Below, one piece after another: positions 53,390 through 63,191 of a DNA stretch of 64,000 nucleotides. The position numbers and the translations under genes were made by a program. The notes beneath the pieces are model-generated. The model ran no database searches and was not told the DNA's origin. It saw nothing but the letters and a program-made list of their open reading frames with translations. Source of the stretch: Thiohalospira halophila DSM 15071 (GTDB lineage Bacteria; Pseudomonadota; Gammaproteobacteria; Thiohalospirales; Thiohalospiraceae); assembly GCF_900112605.1 (NCBI RefSeq), contig NZ_FOMJ01000002.1, positions 62,001-126,000 on the forward strand, read 5' to 3'. Numbering within the stretch: position 1 is the first letter of the stretch; each line of letters begins with the position of its first letter.

Positions 53390-54721
53390 GTGGGCACCTC
53401 CGAGACTGATGATCCCGGGAAACAGACCGCCGTGCGCCAGGTCATGGCGCGGGGATGGGTCAGGTGTACCCCGGAGACGCCGCTGTCCACGGTGGCCGCG
53501 GCCATGGAGGAGCGCGGTGCCGAGGTCGCGGTAGTGGCCGAGGCCGCCGGGGAGACCGGCGCCGACCCCGGGCCGGCGGGAATGGGGTTCGTCTCGACGG
53601 AGACCATCCTGGGCATGGTTGCCGCGGGCCGCGGCGCCGGGGATCCGGAGGTGGGGACGGTGGCCACCCGGCCGCTGCCCTGCGTGGCCGCCGATGACAC
53701 CGTGGAGCATGCCCGCCATCGCCTGGAGGCCCTGGGCGCGGCGCGGCTGGGAGTTACCGGCCGCGACGGAAGTCTGGTCGGGCTGGTGGATCGTCGCTCC
53801 CTGGAACGGGCTGCCGCCGCCCTCCCGCCACCCCCGGCGGTAACCCTGCCCGAGGGCGAGCTGGCGACCCTCTACACCATGGCCCCCCTGGCCATCCTGC
53901 TCACGCGTTTCGAGGACGGCTGCATCCTGGAGGCCAATCCGGCGACCCGGGCCCTGCTGGGGTACGGCCCCGAGGAGGTCACCGGCCTCGGTCTGGCCGA
54001 TCTGACCCCCGCCGAGGCGCAGGCCGAAGAGGCACTGCAGCATCGCCGCCTGCGAACCCACGGTCGCTGTGGCCCCTACGAGCTGGAGCTCCTCCGTGCC
54101 AATGGCGAGCAGGTCCCGGTGCTGGTCAACGGCGTCCGCGTGGAGGCTAGCGACGGTGAACCGCGCGCCTGGTATCTCCTTCAGGATATCGCCGAGCGCA
54201 AGGCGCTGGAGCGTGAACTCGCCCACCGCGCCACTCACGACCCCCTCACCGGCGCCTTCAACCGGATTCCCTTCGAGGAGCGGATCGATGCCGAGATGGA
54301 ACGCGTCGCCCGTTACGCCACCGCGCTGGGCTTCCTGGTCATCGATATCGACCACTTCAAGGCCATCAACGACACCCACGGCCACGATGTCGGCGACCGT
54401 GTCCTGGTCGAGGTGGCCCGCCGACTGCGTGACATCATCCGCGGCAGTGACCTCCTGGCTCGGTGGGGCGGGGAGGAATTCGTCGTCCTGCTGCCGGAGA
54501 CCGATCTGTTCGGTGCCCTGGAGCTGGGTGAGCGGTTGCGCGAGGCCATCGCCGATCGATCCTTTGAAGAGGCCGGTACCATCACCGTGAGCATCGGGGT
54601 GGCCCAGGCCGTCCCCGGGGAGTCGGTGCGGCGGCTGTTCAGCCGCGCCGATGCCGCCCTCTATCGCGCCAAGGCGGAGGGGCGTAATCGGGTCCTCCCA
54701 GCGGATCTCGTCGCGCCGTAG
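53390..54721 (+). CDS. CBS-PAS-GGDEF diguanylate cyclase
   Basis: A 443-aa soluble protein. The N-terminal ~20-150 region resembles a CBS pair (VMARGWVRCTPETPLSTVAAAM; RHRLEALGAARLGVTG). PAS is at ~160-270 (APLAILLTRFEDGCILEANPATRALLG) with its C-terminal motif, and GGDEF at ~275-440. The active loop GGEEF and I-site RGSD are intact. Cyclases with CBS sensors suggest control by adenine nucleotides. GTG start at 53390 behind CAGGAGCGAAT. Confidence 0.85.
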   Translation: MGTSETDDPGKQTAVRQVMARGWVRCTPETPLSTVAAAMEERGAEVAVVAEAAGETGADPGPAGMGFVSTETILGMVAAGRGAGDPEVGTVATRPLPCVAADDTVEHARHRLEALGAARLGVTGRDGSLVGLVDRRSLERAAAALPPPPAVTLPEGELATLYTMAPLAILLTRFEDGCILEANPATRALLGYGPEEVTGLGLADLTPAEAQAEEALQHRRLRTHGRCGPYELELLRANGEQVPVLVNGVRVEASDGEPRAWYLLQDIAERKALERELAHRATHDPLTGAFNRIPFEERIDAEMERVARYATALGFLVIDIDHFKAINDTHGHDVGDRVLVEVARRLRDIIRGSDLLARWGGEEFVVLLPETDLFGALELGERLREAIADRSFEEAGTITVSIGVAQAVPGESVRRLFSRADAALYRAKAEGRNRVLPADLVAP

Positions 54722-54795
54722 GGCAGAACGCCCTTGCATCGACCTCGCCCAAAAGGGGTCGGGTCTTTTGTTTGTTGTTGGAGGTACAACGAAGA

Positions 54796-54817
54796 GGCCC
54801 CGCCGGTCGACGGGGCC
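54796..54817 (-). terminator. Possible terminator after tRNA-Pro
   Basis: On the minus strand GGCCCCG and CGGGGCC form a 7-bp stem with an 8-base loop, followed by TCTTCGTTG, 26 bp beyond the tRNA. A second, weaker hairpin at 54740-54761 followed by TCTTTTGTTTG could stop the cyclase transcript from the other side. Confidence 0.4.
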
Positions 54818-54842
54818 CTCGAGCCCTGGATTCAGGGGAATA

Positions 54843-54919
54843 TGGTCGGGGTGACAGGATTTGAACCTACGACCTCCGCCTCCCGAAGGCGGCGCTCTAC
54901 CAAGCTGAGCTACACCCCG
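54843..54919 (-). tRNA. tRNA-Pro (anticodon CGG)
   Basis: A complete 77-nt cloverleaf with encoded CCA on the minus strand. The acceptor stem is CGGGGTG/CACCCCG with A73, the D arm is GCTCAGCTTGGTAGAGC, the anticodon loop TTCGGGA is in stem CCGCC/GGCGG, and the T arm has GGTTCAAATCC. It reads CCG codons. It begins 9 bp after the ispB stop, so it is probably cotranscribed with ispB. Confidence 0.96.
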
Positions 54920-54928
54920 TAGTCCGGG

Positions 54929-55897
54929 TCAGAAGCTGCGATCCACCGAGAAGGTGGCCAGCGCCGTGAGTCCCTCCTTGTAGGGGGAGTCGGGAATCGC
55001 CTTCAGGGCGTCCCGGGCGCGTGCAGCCTCGTCCCTGGCAGACTGCGCAGTGTAATCGAGGGCACCGGTGGATTCAATGGCCTCGCGGACGGCATCGATG
55101 GCGTCGCGCCCGTCCTTCTCGATGGCGCGGCGCACGGCGTCCGCCTGCTCGGCGTTCCCGGTGCGCATGGCGTGGATGAGGGGAAGCGTGGGCTTGCCCT
55201 CCGCCAGGTCGTCGCCGATGTTCTTGCCGATCTCGCCGGTGGCGCCGCTGTAGTCGAGGACGTCGTCCACCAGCTGGAAGGCGGTGCCCAGGTGCATGCC
55301 GTAGGCGGCCATGGCCTGCTCCACCGTCTCGTCGTGGCCGGCGAGGATGGCGGAGAGCCGGGCGGCGGCCTCGAAGAGCTTGGCCGTCTTGTAGCGGATG
55401 ACGTCCAGGTAGCGCTGCTCGGTGGTGTCGGCGTCGTGGCAGTTGAGCAGCTGCAGGACCTCGCCCTCGGAGATGATGTTGGTCGCCTCGGCGAGGATGC
55501 TCATCACCCGCATGGAGTCCACGTCCACCATCATCTGGAAGGCGCGGGTATAGAGGAAGTCGCCCACCAGGACGCTGGCCTCGTTGCCCCAGAGGGCGTT
55601 GGCCGTCTCCTTGCCCCGCCGCAGCTCGGAGGCGTCCACCACGTCGTCGTGGAGGAGGGTGGCGGTATGGATGAACTCCACCAGGGCGGCCACGTTGATG
55701 TGCTGGCGCCCCTGGTAGCCCAGGGCGCGGGCGCAGAGCAGGGTCAGGACCGGGCGCAGCCGCTTGCCGCCGCTGTTGATGATGTAGCCGCCGACCTGAT
55801 TGATCAGGACCACCTCGGAGGAGAGCCGCTCCCGGATGGTGGTGTTGACCTCGGCCATGTCGTCGGCGATGAGGTTGTAGATTTCGTCCAGGTCCAT
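54929..55897 (-). CDS. ispB: Octaprenyl diphosphate synthase IspB
   Basis: A 322-aa long-chain trans-prenyl diphosphate synthase making the ubiquinone side chain. First aspartate-rich motif is HDDVVD ([17 protein letters not shown]), second is VDDVLDYSG with [16 protein letters not shown]. The ATG at 55897 is chosen because [14 protein letters not shown] matches the family start; the frame continues upstream through its own promoter. It is divergent from rplU, a conserved gammaproteobacterial arrangement. Confidence 0.95.
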   Translation of the reverse strand: MDLDEIYNLIADDMAEVNTTIRERLSSEVVLINQVGGYIINSGGKRLRPVLTLLCARALGYQGRQHINVAALVEFIHTATLLHDDVVDASELRRGKETANALWGNEASVLVGDFLYTRAFQMMVDVDSMRVMSILAEATNIISEGEVLQLLNCHDADTTEQRYLDVIRYKTAKLFEAAARLSAILAGHDETVEQAMAAYGMHLGTAFQLVDDVLDYSGATGEIGKNIGDDLAEGKPTLPLIHAMRTGNAEQADAVRRAIEKDGRDAIDAVREAIESTGALDYTAQSARDEAARARDALKAIPDSPYKEGLTALATFSVDRSF

Positions 55898-55925
55898 GAT
55901 GATCCCGCGCCGGGTGAAGGTGGCG

Positions 55926-55954
55926 ATGCTAGGGACCCCCCGGGGGGGTGTCAA
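55926..55954 (-). promoter_or_regulatory. Sigma-70 promoter of ispB
   Basis: On the minus strand: consensus TTGACA (55954-55949), 17-bp spacer, TAGCAT (55931-55926). The spacer is a GC palindrome (CCCCCCGGGGGG), which may affect promoter geometry. Confidence 0.75.
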
Positions 55955-55975
55955 GCCGAGCGGTCAGGACGGGAG

Positions 55976-56004
55976 TTGCCCTGGACGGGGTGGCGTTGTA
56001 GAAT
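55976..56004 (+). promoter_or_regulatory. Sigma-70 promoter of rplU-rpmA
   Basis: TTGCCC (55976-55981), 17-bp spacer, TAGAAT (55999-56004), 85 bp before rplU. It diverges from the ispB promoter with 21 bp between the two -35 boxes. Confidence 0.75.
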
Positions 56005-56089
56005 CCTGCGGTTTTCCAGAGGCGTTCGGCGCGGGCATCCATTCGATGCCTCGGCCGGGCGCACAAGCGGTGCGACGGAGAAGGCAGCC

Positions 56090-56404
56090 ATGTACGCGGT
56101 AATCAAGACCGGTGGCAAACAGTACAAGGTCTCGGAGGGCGAGCGACTGCGTGTCGAGCAGCTCCCCGGGGAAGAAGGTTCGACCGTGGAGTTCGACGAG
56201 GTCCTCATGGTCGCCGACGGTGACGACGTCAAGGTGGGCGCGCCCCGCCTGGACGGCGGCAAGGTCACCGCGCGGGTGGAGGGTCACGGCCGCGGCGACA
56301 AGGTGAAGGTGGTGAAGTTCCGCCGCCGCAAGCACAGCCGGACCCAGATGGGCCACCGCCAGAACTACACCGAGGTCACCATCACCGGCATCCAGGCCGG
56401 CTGA
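56090..56404 (+). CDS. rplU: 50S ribosomal protein L21
   Basis: A 104-aa large-subunit protein. The family pattern [17 protein letters not shown] and the basic C-terminal [19 protein letters not shown], which contacts 23S rRNA, are intact. First gene of the rplU-rpmA-obgE-proB group; 21 bp to rpmA. Confidence 0.98.
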   Translation: MYAVIKTGGKQYKVSEGERLRVEQLPGEEGSTVEFDEVLMVADGDDVKVGAPRLDGGKVTARVEGHGRGDKVKVVKFRRRKHSRTQMGHRQNYTEVTITGIQAG

Positions 56405-56425
56405 CGTTCCGGAGGTCATCGAGAC

Positions 56426-56686
56426 ATGGCACACAAGAAGGCAGCGGGCAGTTCCCGCAACGGTCGCGATTCCCAGTCGAAGCGCCTCGGCGTGAAGCGC
56501 TTCGGCGGCCAGGCGGTGACGGCCGGGAATATCCTGGTCCGCCAGCGCGGCACCCACTTCCACCCCGGCGCCAACGTGGGTCGCGGCAAGGATGACACCC
56601 TCTTTGCCCTCACCGACGGTGAGGTGCAGTTCCAGCGCAAGGGGCCGAAGCAGCGCCGCTTCGTCACCGTGGTTCCGGCCGAGTAG
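56426..56686 (+). CDS. rpmA: 50S ribosomal protein L27
   Basis: An 86-aa large-subunit protein whose N-terminus reaches the peptidyl-transferase centre. [20 protein letters not shown] and [10 protein letters not shown] are characteristic; the N-terminus starts directly with AHKK, without the cleaved extension found in Firmicutes. Good ribosome-binding site (GGAGG). Confidence 0.98.
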   Translation: MAHKKAAGSSRNGRDSQSKRLGVKRFGGQAVTAGNILVRQRGTHFHPGANVGRGKDDTLFALTDGEVQFQRKGPKQRRFVTVVPAE

Positions 56687-56725
56687 GCCGCCACGGACGG
56701 GCAAGGCCGCCCCGCAGGCGTCTCC

Positions 56726-56750
56726 AGGAGCCCCGCCCGGCGGGGCTCCT
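56726..56750 (+). terminator. Strong hairpin between rpmA and obgE
   Basis: AGGAGCCCCGC and its complement form an 11-bp stem with a three-base loop, followed by TTGCGTTG, which is a poor T-tract. It may partly terminate the ribosomal-protein transcript and lower obgE expression. Confidence 0.5.
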
Positions 56751-56769
56751 TGCGTTGGGGCGTCGGTAG

Positions 56770-58955
<2,186 letters not shown>

Positions 58956-59038
58956 CCGCGTTCACCCGGGCCGCCTCGCAGGAACAGGGCCATTGCACTA
59001 TGGTCCAAGGGGCTGACAACAAGAGCGAGGAGGAGAAG

Positions 59039-59548
59039 ATGACCAACCAGTACACCGCTTCCGCCACCGCCCTGGTGGCCGCCCTCGGCCTGATGGCCGG
59101 CCCGGCCGCCGCCCAGGATGTCAGCGTCTCCACCCAGCGCATGACCATGGAGACCGCCAACAAGGCGGCCGTGGCCGCCGTGAAGGCGTGCCGGGAGGAG
59201 GGCGTCCAGGTCGCCGCCACGGTGGTGGACCGCTGGGGCGATCCCCAGGCCGTGGTCCGGGACACCCTGGCCATGGACCTGACCCTGGCCATCAGCGAGA
59301 AGAAGGCGTACACCGCGGTCCAGTTCAATACCGCGACCTCCAACATGGAGGGGAACTTCGAGGGCAACTACTCGGTGCCCAAGTACGAGAAGCTGGTCAT
59401 CGCCGCCGGCGGTGTGCCCATCAATGCCGGCGGCAACATGTACGGTGGCATCGGCGTCTCCGGCGCCCCCTCTGGGAAGCTGGACGAGGAGTGTGCCGCC
59501 GCCGGCGCGGAAGCCGTGACCGAGGACCTGGAGTTCGGCGGCATGTAG
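59039..59548 (+). CDS. Secreted GlcG/HbpS-type haem-binding-like protein
   Basis: A 169-aa protein of the GlcG/HbpS (DUF336) family. The signal peptide is residues 1-25 (cleavage at AAAQD). The domain starts MTMETANKAAVAAVKACREEG and ends GGIGVSGAPSGKLDEECAAAGAEAV, as in the family. Streptomyces HbpS binds haem and senses redox stress; GlcG genes often accompany glycolate genes, but here it is 14 kb from glcDEF. The ATG at 59039 follows GAGGAGGAGAAG. Confidence 0.85.
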   Translation: MTNQYTASATALVAALGLMAGPAAAQDVSVSTQRMTMETANKAAVAAVKACREEGVQVAATVVDRWGDPQAVVRDTLAMDLTLAISEKKAYTAVQFNTATSNMEGNFEGNYSVPKYEKLVIAAGGVPINAGGNMYGGIGVSGAPSGKLDEECAAAGAEAVTEDLEFGGM

Positions 59549-59615
59549 GCCCCGACAGGCGGGGCGGCCCGCTTGGTCGTGGCCGGCGCTCGCGCTACCA
59601 TTAGTACCCGCTTGT

Positions 59616-59646
59616 GAACCCGGGACCGGCACCGCCTCCCGGGTTC
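59616..59646. other. 10-bp stem hairpin upstream of the YfaZ gene
   Basis: GAACCCGGGA (59616-59625) and TCCCGGGTTC (59637-59646) form a perfect 10-bp stem with an 11-base loop. There is no T-run; it may be a weak terminator of the haem-binding gene or a 5'-leader structure. Confidence 0.45.
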
Positions 59647-59680
59647 CATCGTGACGGACCAACCCCAGGAGAGGGAGCCC

Positions 59681-60262
59681 ATGCGCCGTATCGCCCTTGC
59701 CGGCCTGCTTTCGGGCCTGGCCGCCCTGCCGGCCCAGGCCGGACAGCTGGACCTCAATCTCAACGACGACACCGCCTACGCCCAGTTCGGCTGGGCCATC
59801 AACCAGGGCCAGCCCGGTGCCCTCAACGGGGAGGCCGGCGCCTACTACACCACCGATGATGTCTACGTGGGCAACATCGGGATCATGGTGGTGGGCGAGA
59901 CCGGCTCCAGTGACAATCCCGTGGAGGCCGGGGTCGGTGTGAAGGCCCTCGGCGTCCACCGGGACGACAACCGGGACGATTTCGACAGCGTCGGCGTGGC
60001 GCCGGGGGTGGCCGTGCGCTACTACCCGGCGGCGGTGAACCGGCTGGTCCTTGGCGGCCGCGTCCACTACGCCCCCAACGTCGTCACCTTCGGCGATGCT
60101 GACAGCCTCCTGGAGGCCCAGGCGCGGGTGGAGTACCAGGTCATCCCCCAGGCCTTCGCCTACGTGGGCTACCGGCACCTGGAGGCGGAGCCGGAGACCG
60201 GCGGTGGCGATATGACCATGGACGAGGGCGGCCACGTGGGGATCCGGATCCTCTTCCAGTAG
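59681..60262 (+). CDS. YfaZ-family outer-membrane barrel protein
   Basis: A 193-aa exported barrel. The signal peptide is 1-20 (ALPAQA). The mature start GQLDLNLNDDTAYAQFGWAI and alternate-residue strands (RLVLGGRVHYAPNV, QAFAYVGYRHLEAE) match YfaZ. It ends GIRILFQ. Function is unknown. The ATG at 59681 follows AGGAGAGGGAGCCC; an upstream in-frame start would remove the signal peptide from the N-terminus. Confidence 0.82.
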   Translation: MRRIALAGLLSGLAALPAQAGQLDLNLNDDTAYAQFGWAINQGQPGALNGEAGAYYTTDDVYVGNIGIMVVGETGSSDNPVEAGVGVKALGVHRDDNRDDFDSVGVAPGVAVRYYPAAVNRLVLGGRVHYAPNVVTFGDADSLLEAQARVEYQVIPQAFAYVGYRHLEAEPETGGGDMTMDEGGHVGIRILFQ

Positions 60263-60268
60263 CGCCCG

Positions 60269-61933
60269 CTAGCGGGCGCCGGTCCGCGGCTCCAGGGTCT
60301 TCAGGTCCAGCCAGACCGGATCGTGGTCGCCGGCCCGCCACGGGCCTGTGGCGGCGGCCACTGCCGGCTCGTCGGCGTTCACACCCCACACGCCCATCCC
60401 GCGAACCCGCTCCTTCCCCCGCACGAACAGGTAGTCCAGCCGCCCGCTGCGGCCCCGGTAGTTGTAGGTGTAGCCAGCGCCCCGGCGCCGGGCATCCCGC
60501 AGGAGATCCGTATAGCCGGCGCGCCGCAGTCGTTCGGTGGGCCGCTCGGCGGGGTAGGCGTTGAGATCGCCGGCGATGATTACCGGCGGCGCCCGCTCGG
60601 TCAGGGCCGCGGCCAGCGCCCCGGCGGCGGCGGTGCGCTGATCGTCCCAGCAGCCGGAACCGCGATCGATATCCCCGCCCTCCGGGCAGCCGCCCTTGCT
60701 CTTGAGGTGGATGGCGACCACCGTGAAGGGCTCCCCGTCCCGGCCGGTGGGCCGAAAGCGCTGGACCAGCGGTGGCCGGACGAAGGGGCCGCTGTCCAGG
60801 ATCCGTAGTGGCCCCACGGGACGAACCCGGTCCGGGCGGTAGAGCAGCGCATTGCGAATGGCGTCGTCGCCCACCGGGGATCGCCGGCGGGCGCGGTAAT
60901 CGTCCCCACCGACTCTCTCTACCAGTAGCTCCACGGCGGCGGGCCGGTTCTCCAGCTCACTGATGGCGAGGACATCGGCCTCCAGCTCCGCGACCAGGGT
61001 ACCCAGACGGTCCGTCTGGCGACGACGCTGGGCCGCGGTCTTTGCCCCCCGCTCGCCCAGGGTCTGGAAGAGGTTCGCCAGGTTTACCGCCGCCACGCGG
61101 CGGTGCGCCGATCCCGGTGCGGGGGGTGGCGCGGGCCGCTCGCCGCCGGTGAAGGTCGGTTTTTCGGTGGGGTGGACCCGCCAGGCGCCGAAGGCGCGGG
61201 TGAGAATGCCGGTGAGTTCGGTAATCCGGCTGCCGGCGCGCCGGGTGCCGTGGGCATCGAGATAGGGGACCGGTTCCGGGCCGCGGCGGTATTCGCCGTC
61301 GTCCAGGACCAGCCACGGCGGGTCGGCCGGCCCGGGCGGGACATGGTTGGGATGGAAGACCCGCTCCCGCGAGAGGTGGAGGCTGCCGTAGCGACCCAGC
61401 TCGAAGTGGCCGCTTACTACCAGTTCGTGGCGCAGCTCTACCCGCGCTCCCGCGCGCCGGCGCAGCTCTTCGGCACTCGCCGGCCAGGCCAGCGGTGCGG
61501 GCTCCACCGAGGCGGGGCCGCAGTCATGGAACGCCTCCAGGTCGGCGAGCTGGATCCGGCTCCGGTAGCGGTCGATCTCGGCGGTGAGGGCCAGTCGCCG
61601 GCCTGCGCGGACCGCCCGGGCCTCCTCGGACCCGCTCGCCAGACCCGGTGCATAGACGAAGACCCCGCGCGCCCCCGAGCCCTCTCCCTGCTGGATCCAG
61701 AAGCCGTCCAGGCCTTCGAGGAAGGCGCCGCCTACGCGCCCGCGCAGGGTCACCGTCTCGTCCGCCGGAAGCGGCTCCTCGCCATCGGCGCCGGTGATGG
61801 CAGCGATGGCCACCCCCGGGCCGTCACAGGGGGCCGCCCGAAGCGGGCCGGCTCCGAGGGACAGGGCCAGGAGGGAGAGAGCCAGGGAGAACCGGGCGCT
61901 CCGGGCCGGGTGGAAGAGTCGGCGGCGTTCCAT
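60269..61933 (-). CDS. Secreted endonuclease/exonuclease/phosphatase-family nuclease (ExeM/NucH-like)
   Basis: A 554-aa exported nuclease. The signal peptide is at about 1-34. The middle (~35-265) contains the OB-like region found in extracellular nucleases (GRVGGAFLEGLDGFWIQQ). The EEP catalytic domain (~280-550) has NLANLFQTLG, ISELENR (metal Glu), AIHLKSKGG, GDLNAYP and the final DHDPVW. It probably degrades external DNA for phosphate or in biofilms. It converges with the YfaZ gene. Confidence 0.9.
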   Translation of the reverse strand: MERRRLFHPARSARFSLALSLLALSLGAGPLRAAPCDGPGVAIAAITGADGEEPLPADETVTLRGRVGGAFLEGLDGFWIQQGEGSGARGVFVYAPGLASGSEEARAVRAGRRLALTAEIDRYRSRIQLADLEAFHDCGPASVEPAPLAWPASAEELRRRAGARVELRHELVVSGHFELGRYGSLHLSRERVFHPNHVPPGPADPPWLVLDDGEYRRGPEPVPYLDAHGTRRAGSRITELTGILTRAFGAWRVHPTEKPTFTGGERPAPPPAPGSAHRRVAAVNLANLFQTLGERGAKTAAQRRRQTDRLGTLVAELEADVLAISELENRPAAVELLVERVGGDDYRARRRSPVGDDAIRNALLYRPDRVRPVGPLRILDSGPFVRPPLVQRFRPTGRDGEPFTVVAIHLKSKGGCPEGGDIDRGSGCWDDQRTAAAGALAAALTERAPPVIIAGDLNAYPAERPTERLRRAGYTDLLRDARRRGAGYTYNYRGRSGRLDYLFVRGKERVRGMGVWGVNADEPAVAAATGPWRAGDHDPVWLDLKTLEPRTGAR

Positions 61934-61974
61934 GCGCGGCTCCGGGCCGGGGTGGTCGTTGCGGGACCGGAGGG

Positions 61975-63033
61975 TTATTCCCCGGTGGATGCGTTGCCGA
62001 AGAGGGTCGCCGGATCGCTCGCGGTCAGGATCTGCTCGGACCAGGCAAGCAGGGCATCGCTGTCCGCGGCCTCGATGGTTGCCCGGTACTGCTCAGCGAC
62101 CTCGCGCCCGAACTTGCGCTCGAGCTGGCGGAGCAGGAGGGTGGCTTCCCCCTCGCGCAGGCCTTCCTGACGCCCTTCCTGGCGCCCTTCCTTCAGTCCC
62201 TGCTCGAGCCCCTGTTCTAGTCCCTGTTCGATGCCCTGCTCGAGCCCCTGTTCAAGACCTTGCTGGAGTCCCTTCTGCTTCCACTGCTCTTCCCATTCCT
62301 TTACGCGTTCGGACAGCATGCTCTCCATCTCCTGAAGATCGTTGGTGGGTGGCGGTGCCTGCTCCCCGAATCGGCCGGGGAGCAGGACTCGTCCCAGCCA
62401 GACGCTGAAGGCCCGCCGGATCGAGCGTTGTTCGGGGGCTGCCAGCCACTCCCGGAGGCGCTGGACCACGGCCTGGAGGTCTTCCGGGTTCCGGCTGTGC
62501 TCCAGCCGGAAGATGGCCGCCGCCAGATTGCGATCGGGCAGCTCCCCTGCACGGAACGCCCCCTCGTCGATAATCAGGTACCGGAAATCGGGGCGATAGG
62601 CCTCCAGTCCGCCCGGTACCGGCGCGATGAGGTCGGCGACCTCCCGGGGCGCGGTCCAGCGCCTGTCCCCATTATAGAGGACCAGGGGCAGGACGGGAGG
62701 GAGCTGGCCGTTGTCCGTGGTCTCCCCGGCCCGGAGCAGGTCCTGGTAGAGCAGCCCCAGATAGGTCATCAGCCGGATGGCCATGGAGCGGTCCACGGTG
62801 GACTGGAACTCCAGGAGGAGGTAGACGTAGCACCAGCCCTCGCCCCAGGGGGCGCGCCATAGGAGGTCGTCCTCCCGCTGGCGCAGGTCGTCGCTGACGA
62901 AACCGGCGTTGACTCGTTCCAGGCGGTCGAGGTCGAGCCGGTCCACCCACGGCTCGTGGACAAAGCCGCGCAGGAGGTCGGCGACGAGTTCGGGGTGGCT
63001 GAAGAGGTGCTTGTAGGCGCCGTCGTGTTCCAT
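61975..63033 (-). CDS. Rpn-family recombination-promoting nuclease (PD-(D/E)XK, YhgA-like)
   Basis: A 352-aa protein. Residues 1-~210 form the transposase-like nuclease domain: DGAYKHLFSHPELVADLL, the acidic REDDLLWR and the catalytic LLEFQST, then RLMTYLGLLYQDL. After a linker, about residues 243-286 are eleven near-perfect four-residue units of type EQGL/KEGR/QEGL, and a helical C-terminus follows (LLLRQLERKFGREV). Rpn proteins make DNA cuts that promote recombination, and their C-terminal repeats vary in number. The ATG at 63033 is chosen because the domain begins there. Confidence 0.87.
   Translation of the reverse strand: MEHDGAYKHLFSHPELVADLLRGFVHEPWVDRLDLDRLERVNAGFVSDDLRQREDDLLWRAPWGEGWCYVYLLLEFQSTVDRSMAIRLMTYLGLLYQDLLRAGETTDNGQLPPVLPLVLYNGDRRWTAPREVADLIAPVPGGLEAYRPDFRYLIIDEGAFRAGELPDRNLAAAIFRLEHSRNPEDLQAVVQRLREWLAAPEQRSIRRAFSVWLGRVLLPGRFGEQAPPPTNDLQEMESMLSERVKEWEEQWKQKGLQQGLEQGLEQGIEQGLEQGLEQGLKEGRQEGRQEGLREGEATLLLRQLERKFGREVAEQYRATIEAADSDALLAWSEQILTASDPATLFGNASTGE
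62145..62280. repeat. Tandem 12-bp coding repeat in the Rpn gene
   Basis: About eleven 12-bp units (consensus on the minus strand approximately CTCGAGCAGGGG) encode the four-residue protein repeat. Units in the centre are nearly identical, so copy number could change by replication slippage without shifting the frame. Confidence 0.8.
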
Positions 63034-63111
63034 GGGTCCCCTTCCCTGGGTACCGGATGTGGCGACCAGCGTACCACTGCCGGGGAGCGGGGAGTGAGCC
63101 CGACAGGGGCC

Positions 63112-63144
63112 GGAAACGAAAGAACCCCGGCCGGGGCCGGGGTT
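63112..63144 (-). terminator. Terminator after the porin gene
   Basis: On the minus strand AACCCCGGCC and GGCCGGGGTT form a 10-bp stem with a two-base centre, followed by CTTTCGTTTCC. It lies 48 bp past the porin stop. Confidence 0.75.
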
Positions 63145-63191
63145 CGGGGCGCCCATCGGGGGGATGGGCGCGGATTCAGCGGGCGGGAGCC

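Noticed and set aside
62145-62280. CRISPR-like array
   Set aside because: The units are contiguous 12-mers coding for a protein repeat, without spacers.
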